DNA of 64,000 bases from CAWCON01 sp963797185 (GTDB lineage: Bacteria; Patescibacteriota; Saccharimonadia; Saccharimonadales; UBA4665). Below, in pieces: positions 27,390-36,388 of the stretch (position 1 is the stretch's first letter; each line of letters starts with the position of its first letter). The notes under the pieces are model-generated. The model was not told the origin of the DNA. It searched no databases and saw only the letters and a list, made by a program, of their open reading frames with translations. The position numbers and the translations under genes were made by a program. The stretch covers positions 482,361 through 546,360 of the forward strand of contig CAWCON010000003.1 in NCBI GenBank assembly GCA_963797185.1, read 5' to 3'.

Positions 27390-28559
27390 ATGTACAAAAA
27401 GATTTTCTTCTCTGTTTTACCAAAGCTAAAGCATGGCGCACTCAAAGTCATCGATGAGAAGGGCCACGAGACAACCTTTGGAGAGGGAGAACCTTATTTC
27501 ACGCTTGTCATCAAAAAGACTCGCTTCTATCGACGAATAGTCGCCCATTCTGAATTAGGTTTCGGGGAAGCCTATATGAATGGTGATATTGAAATTATTG
27601 GAGGTCTTGGCCAACCAATGCGCCTATACCTAGAAAATAAACAAGAATTAGGCTTATTGGGTAAAATCTCCACCTACCGCTACGACCAAAATGTTAAAGA
27701 AACTCAAAAAGAAGAGATACATCGTCACTACGATCTCGGTAATGATTTTTTTAAGCTATGGTTTGATGAGTCAATGACGTATACCTGTGCGTATTTTAAG
27801 AATCCAAAGTTCACATTGGAGCAAGCGCAACAAGCAAAGGTAGATCATCTTCTGAAAAAGTTACAGCTCAGTAAAGGGCAAACTCTTTTAGATATAGGGC
27901 CAGGCTGGGGGCATTTATTGTTTACCGCCGCTCAGAAGTACGATATTGAAGGGCTAGGCGTTACTCTAAGCGAAGAACAGCTAAAATATTGCAAGAAACG
28001 AGCCAAACAGCTTGGCTTGGAAAAACGAGTGAAATTTGCCTTGATGAATTATCAAGATCTTGACCCAGCCAAGTATCAATTTGACCGTATTATTAGTGTC
28101 GGCATGTTTGAAGCGGTTGGCAAGAATAACCTATGGACATACATGCAGAGTGTTCACGATTTACTGCCTCAAGAAGGTATTAGTGTGCTTCACACAATTA
28201 CTAAACAGAATGAATATCCCATACCACGATGGCTTGATAAGTACATCTTTCCTGGAGGGTACATCCCAAGTATTCGAAGCATTATACAATTTTTCCCTGA
28301 ATATAATTTTCGGTTGCTCGACATAGAAAACCTACGACTCAATTACGCATTAACACTTGATGAATGGTTAAAACGATTTGATGCTAATGTCACTACGATC
28401 GAAAAAATGTACGACGAGAAATTTGTGAAGATGTGGCGACTCTGGCTTGCAAGTTCATCAGCCTCCTTTCGTTATGGCGAAAATGACCTCATGCAAATTG
28501 TATTCTCAAAAGGTATTAACAACGATTTGCCTCTTACCAGAGATTATTTATATAAATAA
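27390..28559 (+). CDS. cfa: Cyclopropane-fatty-acyl-phospholipid synthase
   Basis: SAM-dependent enzyme that adds a methylene bridge to unsaturated acyl chains of membrane phospholipids; 389 residues. The N-terminal lipid-binding part carries GFGEAYMNGDIEI. The HYDLGNDFFKLWFDESMTYTCAYF block (about 107-130) and the SAM motif TLLDIGPGWGHLLFTAA (about 166-182) are diagnostic, followed by FDRIISVGMFEAVG and FPGGYIPS. The Cys in TYTCAYF is the usual bicarbonate-site neighbour. Saccharibacteria generally lack de novo fatty acid synthesis, so it may act on lipids taken from a host (inference). Confidence 0.93.
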   Translation: MYKKIFFSVLPKLKHGALKVIDEKGHETTFGEGEPYFTLVIKKTRFYRRIVAHSELGFGEAYMNGDIEIIGGLGQPMRLYLENKQELGLLGKISTYRYDQNVKETQKEEIHRHYDLGNDFFKLWFDESMTYTCAYFKNPKFTLEQAQQAKVDHLLKKLQLSKGQTLLDIGPGWGHLLFTAAQKYDIEGLGVTLSEEQLKYCKKRAKQLGLEKRVKFALMNYQDLDPAKYQFDRIISVGMFEAVGKNNLWTYMQSVHDLLPQEGISVLHTITKQNEYPIPRWLDKYIFPGGYIPSIRSIIQFFPEYNFRLLDIENLRLNYALTLDEWLKRFDANVTTIEKMYDEKFVKMWRLWLASSSASFRYGENDLMQIVFSKGINNDLPLTRDYLYK

Positions 28560-28626
28560 TCTTCTTTTCAGTAAACAGGCGTCTGATAAAAATCGCTAAG
28601 CGTATTCAAGTTCAAGCGTTTTACGC

Positions 28627-28662
28627 TATAATAGCTACTAACACAGTTGCGTTGTCGACAAC
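28627..28662 (+). promoter_or_regulatory. Promoter and palindromic operator candidate of the ABC transporter gene
   Basis: CGCTATAAT has its -10 at 28627-28632. It is followed at 28651-28662 by the perfect 12-bp palindrome GTTGTCGACAAC, placed about +12 to +23 from the expected transcription start. No regulator is identified. Confidence 0.5.
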
Positions 28663-28765
28663 TACGAGCCCGGAGAATTAGCTTTTAAGAGATGTCCATT
28701 TAGTGTCCTTAATCCCGTCTAAAAACTGTAACTTGTAGCAAAATCAACGTCAGCTTAAATTAATA

Positions 28766-28780
28766 GCAGCCGGAGGCTGC
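28766..28780 (+). promoter_or_regulatory. Hairpin holding the Shine-Dalgarno of the ABC transporter gene
   Basis: GCAGCC-GGA-GGCTGC forms a 6-bp hairpin with a 3-nt loop that contains the GGAGG ribosome site 5 nt before the ATG. Closed, it would mask translation. It ends a leader of about 145 nt. Confidence 0.5.
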
Positions 28781-28785
28781 GTACT

Positions 28786-30564
28786 ATGTCAAAACCTATC
28801 ATGTCAAAAACGCTTCTCCTGTATCTTGGTCATGCGTGGAAGTATCCGCGTTACGTTGTCGGTGTTTTGGTTACTGTTCCTCTAACGGTTTTAATATATC
28901 AATTCCTCCCACCGCTAATATTGGCAAACATTTTAAACCGATTAAGTAAAGGTCAGTACCACGCCCATAGTGTCTGGGGAAGCTTTGGCTCGAGCCTCAT
29001 ATTGTATGCAGTCCTGATATTTATTGGTGGTGTAGTGATGTGGAGAATCGTCGACGTATTTACGTGGAGACTTGAGGCCGTAGTTGAACGTGACTTAAAC
29101 CGCCGGGTTTTCCAACATTTATTATCACAAAGCGCTAACTTCCATGCCAATAGCTTCGGTGGTTCTTTGGTTTCTCAGACCAATAAACTATTGGGTGGCT
29201 ATATTCGTTTTGCGGATACGACCATTTTTCAAGTTATTCCCTTATTCGCCAGTCTTATCTTTGCCTCAGTCATCCTTGTTAAGCGGTCGCCACTATTTAC
29301 GATCTTACTCCTGTCTATCTCGCTTATTTTCATCTTTTTTGCTTTAGTAGTAACCCGAGAAACCAGACGCCTTAGCGCCGAACAAGCAAAGACCGAGAGC
29401 AAAACTACCGGATACCTGGCAGACGCCATTACTAACGTTATGGCTATTAAGAGCTTTGCTGGCACTGGCTACGAAAATGCTCAATTCGATGAGTTAACCG
29501 CCCTTACTAGACAACAAACTTTGGCTGTCATGCATGGCAGCCAAAAGCAAATGGTTTACCTAACCAGCGTTACAAATACTATTACCATATTAGCGCTTGT
29601 TATGGCAGTCGTTGGGGTAGTCGTTCTCAAGTCAAATATAGCTACCGTATATTTAATATTAAGCTACACAGCAAATATCGCCAGTCAATTATGGTCATTC
29701 GGTACGACAAGCATCCGAAATTATAACCGATCGTTTGGAGATGCCAGTGATATGGTAGCCATTCTTCAGCTCGAAGCGGAAGTTAAAGACCCTCCTCGAC
29801 CTGAAAAATCTCATATTAAAAATGGTGCGATTAGCTGGCGTAACGTTGAGTTTACCCATGAAGGTGCTGGTGACGTTTTGTTTCATGATCTCAATATTGA
29901 GATTAAAGCTGGTGAGAAAGTCGGCTTGGTTGGTCATTCAGGGTCAGGCAAAACAACCTTTACTCGTTTACTACTTCGTTTCAGTGATATCGATGGTGGC
30001 GAGATATTAATTGATGGTCAAAATATTGCCCATCTCAAACAGGATGATCTACGCCGACATCTTGCGTATGTTCCACAGGAACCAATCATGTTTCATCGGT
30101 CGTTGGCCAACAATATTAGCTATGGACAATTTCGAGCATCCGATCAAGAAGTAAAAAGAGCCGCTAAGCTGGCCCACGCTGATGAATTCATTAAGGAACT
30201 GCCAGAAGGCTACGAAACACTCGTCGGTGAACGAGGCGTCAAGCTATCAGGCGGCCAAAGACAACGAATTGCTATAGCTAGGGCAATGCTCAAGAATGCT
30301 CCTATTTTAATCCTAGACGAAGCAACCAGCGCTCTTGACTCAGACAGCGAAGTTCTTATTCAAGATGCTTTGTGGAAACTTATGGAAGGTCGGACAGCAA
30401 TCGTCATCGCTCATCGGTTAAGTACTATTCAAAAAATGGACCGGATTGTAGTTATGGATAATGGCGCCATTGTTGAACAAGGCAATCACAAACAACTACT
30501 CGCTTTCGGCGGCATTTACGCTAAGCTATGGGGGCACCAATCCGGTGGCTTTATAGACGACTAA
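28786..30564 (+). CDS. ABC transporter, fused membrane and ATPase domains (exporter type)
   Basis: Half-transporter of the MsbA/MDR type, 592 residues. Six hydrophobic segments (about 20-300) form the transmembrane domain. The ATPase domain starts near 345: Walker A VGLVGHSGSGKTTF (about 384-397), Q-loop AYVPQEP, signature KLSGGQRQRIAIARAM (about 486-501), Walker B PILILDEATSALDS, H-loop IVIAHRLSTI. It would function as a homodimer exporting a lipid, peptide or drug. Two in-frame starts exist: ATG 28786 and ATG 28801 (MSKPIMSKT). The substrate is unknown. Confidence 0.92.
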   Translation: MSKPIMSKTLLLYLGHAWKYPRYVVGVLVTVPLTVLIYQFLPPLILANILNRLSKGQYHAHSVWGSFGSSLILYAVLIFIGGVVMWRIVDVFTWRLEAVVERDLNRRVFQHLLSQSANFHANSFGGSLVSQTNKLLGGYIRFADTTIFQVIPLFASLIFASVILVKRSPLFTILLLSISLIFIFFALVVTRETRRLSAEQAKTESKTTGYLADAITNVMAIKSFAGTGYENAQFDELTALTRQQTLAVMHGSQKQMVYLTSVTNTITILALVMAVVGVVVLKSNIATVYLILSYTANIASQLWSFGTTSIRNYNRSFGDASDMVAILQLEAEVKDPPRPEKSHIKNGAISWRNVEFTHEGAGDVLFHDLNIEIKAGEKVGLVGHSGSGKTTFTRLLLRFSDIDGGEILIDGQNIAHLKQDDLRRHLAYVPQEPIMFHRSLANNISYGQFRASDQEVKRAAKLAHADEFIKELPEGYETLVGERGVKLSGGQRQRIAIARAMLKNAPILILDEATSALDSDSEVLIQDALWKLMEGRTAIVIAHRLSTIQKMDRIVVMDNGAIVEQGNHKQLLAFGGIYAKLWGHQSGGFIDD

Positions 30565-30594
30565 ACAAAGCTATCGTCTGCCCTGATTTCTTTT

Positions 30595-30852
30595 TTAAAC
30601 GTTCTTCTCTTCCACATGTTCGGCTAGAACTGGACTAAGCGATAGTCCCTGTTTTAGGCTGCCGGCTTGCTTTGTTAGATCGTTCTTAGCACCTTTAACT
30701 TCATCAATTCCTTCACGTAGATTCTTCATTGACGCGCCGAGACTTCTGCTAAGTTCCGGTAATTTTTTGCCACCGAACAGCAGCAGGACAATCGCTAATA
30801 TAATGACTAAGGCTGGCGTATCCAGATCAAATAATGCAAAGTTAGTGAACAT
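30595..30852 (-). CDS. tatA: Sec-independent protein translocase TatA
   Basis: 85 residues. One N-terminal helix (about 11-27, TPALVIILAIVLLLFGGKKL) is followed by the FGGKKLPELSRSLGASMKNL motif and an amphipathic helix and charged tail, as in TatA/E. It forms the pore of the twin-arginine pathway with TatC. No tatC is in the window. AAAAGGAG precedes the ATG. It converges on the ABC transporter gene, with 30 nt between them. Confidence 0.92.
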   Translation of the reverse strand: MFTNFALFDLDTPALVIILAIVLLLFGGKKLPELSRSLGASMKNLREGIDEVKGAKNDLTKQAGSLKQGLSLSPVLAEHVEEKNV

Positions 30853-30944
30853 ATCTTAATAACTCCTTTTTTTCTTTCTCATTTTTATTAATAAAACGGT
30901 AGTGGTTAGTGTGATACTATGAACGACCTTTGTCAAGAGCAAGA

Positions 30945-32807
30945 CTATTTTGGGCTATCACCCGTACAATCAGAACTGAAAGTTGACTGAGCTACTTTAA
31001 CGCCATTAAGCAATTCACAGTAAAATGCTTCCCCCATATTGCTCGGTGCACCAGTGGTAAAATTTGTAATCAAATTGGGGTCACAACCGTATGTTGTCCA
31101 TGACCAACCAATATACCCTATATCATCACTATCAGTTGTGTCGGCAGTATCAACCGATTGAATAAATGGAGCTAAGCTCGTCGAGGCAGATTCGTTACTG
31201 GTACAGGTGAAATCTCCTAATTCATCGATCTCAACAGGTGTTATCGCAGCGACCTGCATAATACCATTATTTGAAAGTGCCCCTTGGGAAGTGCTTGGGC
31301 AAGCCGTAGAAACACTTGTAGTGAGCGAGCAAGGAGAATTCCCGCTAGGATAATAGATATGAACCGATGCTGCTAATTCATTGTCTGGATCGATAGATTT
31401 TCCTGCTGGATAAAATGTACTGAGCCAATTATCCATATCACCGGCAAAATCCGGACCGCCAACTAAGAGTGGCGCTGTCGTATTATAGTCACGAATATCA
31501 TTGATCATTTGCTGCATACCCTCACCACTATACGTAGCTAAAGGGACGGTACTGCCATATTTACTGGCATCTTCGTTCGTATAATCAGGCACCGTACATC
31601 CACTGAGCACACAAGCCCAACCAGAAGTCGTATCACCACTTGCTTTTGCGTTCGGTGGGAACGGTTCGTTAAATACGCCAAAAATAACTGAATGATTCTG
31701 ATTAAAGTAAGCAGCGACACTTTTCCAAAAATTATCTGAGTTAGCTTCCGGCAAGGGGTTTTGAGCATCAGTACTCGCATCGGTAATGATCTCAGCCCCT
31801 GGGGCATTCAAATGGAGGTCCAACTCAGTGTAAATACCGGCGGCATTGAGGGCTTTGACGTAGTTTCCCATTTCTGTCATATAGGCATTTACTTTAGTGT
31901 CGTAACTATCACCAGCCGGAACAGTACCAACCGTTGCCGATGTAGTTGATGGCACACCATTGATGCCGAGCCAACATTCCTCATTAAGATTAACTCGGAC
32001 CACATTGATCCCCCACACTTTCAACGCATTTACCTCGGTCGTGTAATTACCGGGGTTACCGCCCGCTCCAGGAGTGATGGTTGTGTCATCGTAGAAACCG
32101 GCTCCACTTTGAGCACAATCGTATTGCGTACCTTCCGTATTAGCCCCACGCAAGACCACCGTCTGACCCGACTGGTTAACAAACTTATTGCCACATATGG
32201 CTATAGTAAATGTTCCGGATGGAGCGCTGCATGAGCCTGAAGATAAAGTAGTAACGTTGACTGAGCTTGATTGGTCAGAAGTGCCATTATTATTTTTTGC
32301 TGAAATAGTATAACTATAGGCCGTGTTACTAATGAGCCCCGTATCAGAGTAGGTGGTATTGGTTGTTGTACCCACTTGACTGCCATTACGGTATATAGAG
32401 TAAGTGACAGTACCATTCGTACTACTATCAGCAGTCCATGACAGATTAACTGTAGCATCACTTGCAGGTGTGGCAGACAGGCCAGATGGTATCGTAGGAA
32501 GACCGGTCAATGTATCGCCCCAGTGATCAGCTAAGATAGAGAGATCTAAGACGTTCACCATGCCATCACCATTGAAGTCGCCCATGCTCCATGTCGCCCC
32601 ACTAGTAGTACCCCAGTTAGAGGCAAGAATCGACAAATCAACGATATTCACCACTCCGTCACCATTGGCATCACCAGCTAACTGTGAAGCATGAGTGGTA
32701 AATATTAATTTCGTCCCAATGATGCCGAAAATCAAAGCTATGGCTATACCGCCAAAAGACTTAAGTCCGTAGCGTTGTTTATTTTTACGAGTCATGTAAC
32801 GGCTCAA
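30945..32807 (-). CDS. Exported dockerin-FN3-GH5 cellulase-like protein
   Basis: 620 residues. A basic start and a hydrophobic signal or anchor segment (about 17-38) precede two dockerin repeats, GDANGDGVVNIVDLSILASNW and GDFNGDGMVNVLDLSILADHW (about 43-97). An FN3 domain follows (about 103-190), then a GH5 domain: QTVVLRGANTEGTQYDCAQ, INVVRVNLNEECWLG, the acid/base motif VIFGVFNEPFPPN and a nucleophile region PVEIDELGDFTC. It contains several cysteine pairs, fitting export. The N-terminal block is a paralogue of that in the 23880-25316 protein. Likely an endoglucanase-type enzyme on the cell surface. Confidence 0.87.
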   Translation of the reverse strand: MSRYMTRKNKQRYGLKSFGGIAIALIFGIIGTKLIFTTHASQLAGDANGDGVVNIVDLSILASNWGTTSGATWSMGDFNGDGMVNVLDLSILADHWGDTLTGLPTIPSGLSATPASDATVNLSWTADSSTNGTVTYSIYRNGSQVGTTTNTTYSDTGLISNTAYSYTISAKNNNGTSDQSSSVNVTTLSSGSCSAPSGTFTIAICGNKFVNQSGQTVVLRGANTEGTQYDCAQSGAGFYDDTTITPGAGGNPGNYTTEVNALKVWGINVVRVNLNEECWLGINGVPSTTSATVGTVPAGDSYDTKVNAYMTEMGNYVKALNAAGIYTELDLHLNAPGAEIITDASTDAQNPLPEANSDNFWKSVAAYFNQNHSVIFGVFNEPFPPNAKASGDTTSGWACVLSGCTVPDYTNEDASKYGSTVPLATYSGEGMQQMINDIRDYNTTAPLLVGGPDFAGDMDNWLSTFYPAGKSIDPDNELAASVHIYYPSGNSPCSLTTSVSTACPSTSQGALSNNGIMQVAAITPVEIDELGDFTCTSNESASTSLAPFIQSVDTADTTDSDDIGYIGWSWTTYGCDPNLITNFTTGAPSNMGEAFYCELLNGVKVAQSTFSSDCTGDSPK

Positions 32808-32969
32808 GTGTCATAAATTATTGTATGTTAGTGAGACCCAATCCAACTAGTAGTATCTTATTTTTTTATCTTTTTTTCAATTACCTCTCTAGAATTATTC
32901 ATGTTTTTTATACATGAACCCTCCTATTTTTCTATCGATTTGCAGCGTGAAATCGCGTGTACGCGCCTA

Positions 32970-34175
32970 TCACTGAACTCTATACCGATTAGTCCCCGTC
33001 GTTAGATAGCGATGCGTCGTGCTACCCAATTGTTGTTGCGTCCAGGCGCCATAAAGACTACTGATTATTGTTTGGGAATTAGGGTATCCACTTAAATTCC
33101 CGAAATAAAGAACATACCCGAGGCTAGAAGCATTCGCTCGCATCCAGTAATATGCAGCTTCCAACCAATCAGGATCGTCGCCATTACTTCCGAGCCCAAA
33201 CTCGGGCATGGAATACAACTTACCGTTAGTCTGAGCAAGCGTTATTCCTTCATTCATGTTACTGACCGCTTGAGTCCAACCAGCACTACCAGATGATGAT
33301 TCGTCATAAATGTCACCAGAAATATAATCAACATACGACGCACCAGGCCATGCGCCTCCAGTCATTGGGTCATATCCGGCATATACTAAACCACCATTCC
33401 AATCGAATTGAAATGCAAAATTCGTACTGTGTGCCGTATTGTACGTCGTTGCGGTTGACCGAGCCAAGGTTACAAGATGTATGTATGCTGCCTGATGGGC
33501 TGATGCTAGAGCTGGTCCATTCCATGGATACCACCCATTTCCGTATAATTCCCAACCTATACGCAGTATAGCCGATGATGATGATCGTGCAGCCACTATA
33601 GTCTGAAATGTCTGGCTAAATAGACTATCCCAAATACCAGCCGCAACATCAGAGAGGGTCATAGTGGTTGGTGTTGTCACATTAGATGGATTTTGAGGAC
33701 TTGTTGTTTGACCCGTACCCGAACCTGTGGCATCAATAATCGTGCCACTTGGATAAGCAAAATTAGGTGTTATGGAGCCAGCGATGTTAATAGTAGTTGC
33801 GCCTGGAGAAACCGGCGTTTGGATCGTGAGTTGCTGACTATGGCTTCCTGATATTAAGTTTGCTGTCCAATTGCTAATCGTGCTAGCAACTGGATTTACG
33901 GGTAAGGATGTAATTGGGCCGCCTGTTGAGAGAGTTGAAGACAGAGTTGCGCTGGCGGTACCACCACTAATTGGCCCGACTAACATAGGTACTGTTATTA
34001 GTGCCTCGCTCGCGCCACTACATTGATTAACATAATACGAGGAAATCATACCAGAGCTCCAACTCTGTGATGGATCAAGATACGCTTGCAAAATTGGCAG
34101 ATTCGGTACCTTTAGGTACTGAGCTGCGTCGCTTAATGTTTGGGTTTGGCCTCCATCCCATAACCCAAGGATCAC
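32970..34175 (-). CDS. GH26-like glycoside hydrolase without signal peptide
   Basis: 401 residues. The beginning resembles a truncated TIM barrel (MILGLWDGGQTQTLSDAAQY). A beta-rich insertion (about 65-165, GSHSQQLTIQTPVSPGATTI) interrupts it. The catalytic half then has AILRIGWELYGNGWYPW (acid/base Glu candidate), FQFDWNGG, YVDYISGDIYDES and LYSMPEFGLGSNG (nucleophile Glu candidate), matching GH26/GH-A architecture. It overlaps the preceding fibre gene by 1 nt, so it is co-translated. The lack of a signal peptide is shared with the other fibre-linked enzymes. Confidence 0.72.
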   Translation of the reverse strand: MILGLWDGGQTQTLSDAAQYLKVPNLPILQAYLDPSQSWSSGMISSYYVNQCSGASEALITVPMLVGPISGGTASATLSSTLSTGGPITSLPVNPVASTISNWTANLISGSHSQQLTIQTPVSPGATTINIAGSITPNFAYPSGTIIDATGSGTGQTTSPQNPSNVTTPTTMTLSDVAAGIWDSLFSQTFQTIVAARSSSSAILRIGWELYGNGWYPWNGPALASAHQAAYIHLVTLARSTATTYNTAHSTNFAFQFDWNGGLVYAGYDPMTGGAWPGASYVDYISGDIYDESSSGSAGWTQAVSNMNEGITLAQTNGKLYSMPEFGLGSNGDDPDWLEAAYYWMRANASSLGYVLYFGNLSGYPNSQTIISSLYGAWTQQQLGSTTHRYLTTGTNRYRVQ

Positions 34176-36223
34176 TAAGACGCCTCCATTATAATTCCCT
34201 GGGCATATTCGGCTGAGGCAGGACTAACATTACACCCTGGTTGAATTGCGCCAGCTGATAAAGAAAGGTCATAACACTCTTCACCATTTGCCCCACCGGC
34301 TAAGTTGTTATTAGTGTACGTAAAGCCCGACGTACTACCCGCACTAAAGCTTGAGAACGTGGCCGTCCAACCAGAGTAAATTTGCTGCCCAACGCTCGTA
34401 GCGGTCAGACTTGGATACAGGACACTTGTACTGCTGCCATTACTGAGATAGTTAGATGTAATATATGTCCAAGTAGTTGAGGCACCCTTAACAGACCGAA
34501 ATTGCCTTAGTAAGCCAAAGCCATTTGTACTAAACGGTGTGGTTATATCTACCGTGGTAGTCGATGTGGCGGTACCGACTACGCCAGTCCATATTTCAAG
34601 ATCAATCGTAGCTGGCTGTTGATCTAATCGCTGTGTCCAGGTAATCGCTGAAGCAGTATCTGTTAAGGAATTTATTGTCGTAGTAGAACCAGACCCAATC
34701 CACTGAAGTACAATAAGGTCGCCAGGTTCTAGTGAAGTTATAGCTTGAGACCAAGAGGTAGTGGATGTGCCGCTAATTGACCAGGCCGCTTGAGCAGCTA
34801 TTGAAGGTACACTAGTCACTAGCGTAGTTACCGAACTACCAGATATGGTCCATAAGTTGCCGACTGTCGGAGTTCCAGTAAGTGGACCATATATAACAGC
34901 TGCCACCGGATCAAACGCAAAATCTCCAACTTGATCTGTTGAAAGCACTACCGGAGGACCATTGGTTGTCCGAAATACCGATGCCGTACTAGTAGGCAAC
35001 TCCCCTACTGGTACTAAGCCACTGCTGTTTAATGAAGCAACACCGTTGGCTTGTCCAACGCTACTATCGAGTACATATCTACTATCAAGCTGGGTTAGTG
35101 GTAAGTCATCACTCTGGACGTACCATATAGCAGGCGTAGCAGCGTATTGAATCATGACAGCTTGGTTAAGCAGTGATAGTGTCGCTGTAGTCGTACCACC
35201 AGCTTTGTTAAAGACATCTGAGCCACCAGTATTAATGGTGACCGTATTAGTACTGGCTACATTGATCATCTTTATCTCTATACGTGACTTATCGGCAGGA
35301 GCAGTTGGTAACGTTATGGTGACACTGGCACTACTGGCATCAACTGGGACGAAGTCACCAGCTGCTGGACTATAAGCTGAGGTCTTAACGGCTGTAGGAG
35401 TAAGGTTTTGGGCACCTCCAGAGGAAGGAGTGCTCCAGGTAGCAGCAGAACTACTGGTAGCAGTAATAACCTGGCCGGAGGATGGAGTACCGGTAACAGC
35501 AACACCGTTTACCTTAGCCACTGTAGGAGAAGGCAGAGTACCACTAAGGTCTCCACCAGCAGTGGAGCTGATGGTAGCAGCGCTACCAAGGCCTAGGTTG
35601 GTTCTGGCAGTGGATGCACTAGCAAGGTCAGACAGGTTGTTAGCCGTCTGAGCAAAGGTAGCGGTTGATTGAGTAGAAGCACTACCTAGTCCCAGATTAG
35701 TTCTGGCAGTTGATGTACTGGAGACATCACTGAGGTTGTTGGTGTTTACCAGTGCACCAGTGACTTGAGCAGCCGTGTAGTCTCCAGTTGTGGCAGTAAC
35801 AGCGCCAGTTCTTCCAAAGACTGAGGAGACTGGAGCTGTAGTTGGGGTTTGGTTCTCCCACTTACCAGCACCGCTATTGTAAGTCAGTACCTGGTTGTTG
35901 CCTGGAGACGTAATCGTTACATCTGAATCAGAAGCAAGAGAACTTGATCCTCCATTGGGAGTCACCCAGGTACCATCACCTCGTAGATAGTTTGATGAAC
36001 TGGCACTGCCGGTTCCCAGGTTAGTGGCAGGAACCAGGCTACTACTATTGAGTGGAGCATAGCCAGAGGCGGCTCCTTTATTACTTGTTAGTTCACCGCC
36101 AGCTTGTGATAGAGCGGCTGTTTGGAGAGTTCCGTCAGCATTCAGTGAGACCTGGAGAAAACCATTGAGGATAGATCCCCATGTACCGTCATCACTACCT
36201 GGTATTGGAAGGCGTTGAGTCAT
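34175..36223 (-). CDS. Tail-fibre-like repeat protein, paralogue 2
   Basis: 682 residues. It has the same cap (MTQRLPIPGSDDGTWGSILN), then a head with SGYAPLNSSSLVPATNLGTG and SSSNYLRGDGTWVTP, both typical of phage fibres. Shaft repeats with NLSDVSSTSTARTNLGLGSA follow, then a PADKSRIEIKMINVASTNTV segment found in phage tail proteins. The unique C-terminal beta domain (about 460-680) contains DLIVLQWIGSGSTTTINSLT. There is no signal peptide. It is the first gene of a pair with the GH26-like enzyme and is driven by the shared CTTATGCTATGAT promoter. Confidence 0.8.
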   Translation of the reverse strand: MTQRLPIPGSDDGTWGSILNGFLQVSLNADGTLQTAALSQAGGELTSNKGAASGYAPLNSSSLVPATNLGTGSASSSNYLRGDGTWVTPNGGSSSLASDSDVTITSPGNNQVLTYNSGAGKWENQTPTTAPVSSVFGRTGAVTATTGDYTAAQVTGALVNTNNLSDVSSTSTARTNLGLGSASTQSTATFAQTANNLSDLASASTARTNLGLGSAATISSTAGGDLSGTLPSPTVAKVNGVAVTGTPSSGQVITATSSSAATWSTPSSGGAQNLTPTAVKTSAYSPAAGDFVPVDASSASVTITLPTAPADKSRIEIKMINVASTNTVTINTGGSDVFNKAGGTTTATLSLLNQAVMIQYAATPAIWYVQSDDLPLTQLDSRYVLDSSVGQANGVASLNSSGLVPVGELPTSTASVFRTTNGPPVVLSTDQVGDFAFDPVAAVIYGPLTGTPTVGNLWTISGSSVTTLVTSVPSIAAQAAWSISGTSTTSWSQAITSLEPGDLIVLQWIGSGSTTTINSLTDTASAITWTQRLDQQPATIDLEIWTGVVGTATSTTTVDITTPFSTNGFGLLRQFRSVKGASTTWTYITSNYLSNGSSTSVLYPSLTATSVGQQIYSGWTATFSSFSAGSTSGFTYTNNNLAGGANGEECYDLSLSAGAIQPGCNVSPASAEYAQGIIMEAS

Positions 36224-36278
36224 AGGCTATTTTTAGTACTTTTAATGACTGTTTCCCTATACTTGCTTATTACTTTAA

Positions 36279-36287
36279 ATCATAGCA
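36279..36287 (-). promoter_or_regulatory. Promoter of fibre unit 2
   Basis: Minus strand GCTTATGCTATGAT, extended -10 TGCTATGAT, about 56 nt before the start codon. The same motif precedes units 3 and 4. Confidence 0.65.
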
Positions 36288-36388
36288 TAAGCGATGGTGA
36301 CATAAAACCAAGTTCACAGTCCGCACTATTGTGTAGAAGTCAGTGGACTTGAATTCTATCTACCTGGGAACCCAATAAAGTTCTACGA

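Noticed and set aside
27176..27451. 91-aa minus-strand ORF upstream of the cyclopropane synthase
   Set aside because: It overlaps the real cfa start and promoter, has no ribosome site and no recognisable sequence.
30552..30598. Intrinsic terminator between the ABC transporter gene and tatA
   Set aside because: AGACGA/TCGTCT could pair around a 13-nt loop, but the T run begins 12 nt later, too far for a convincing terminator.
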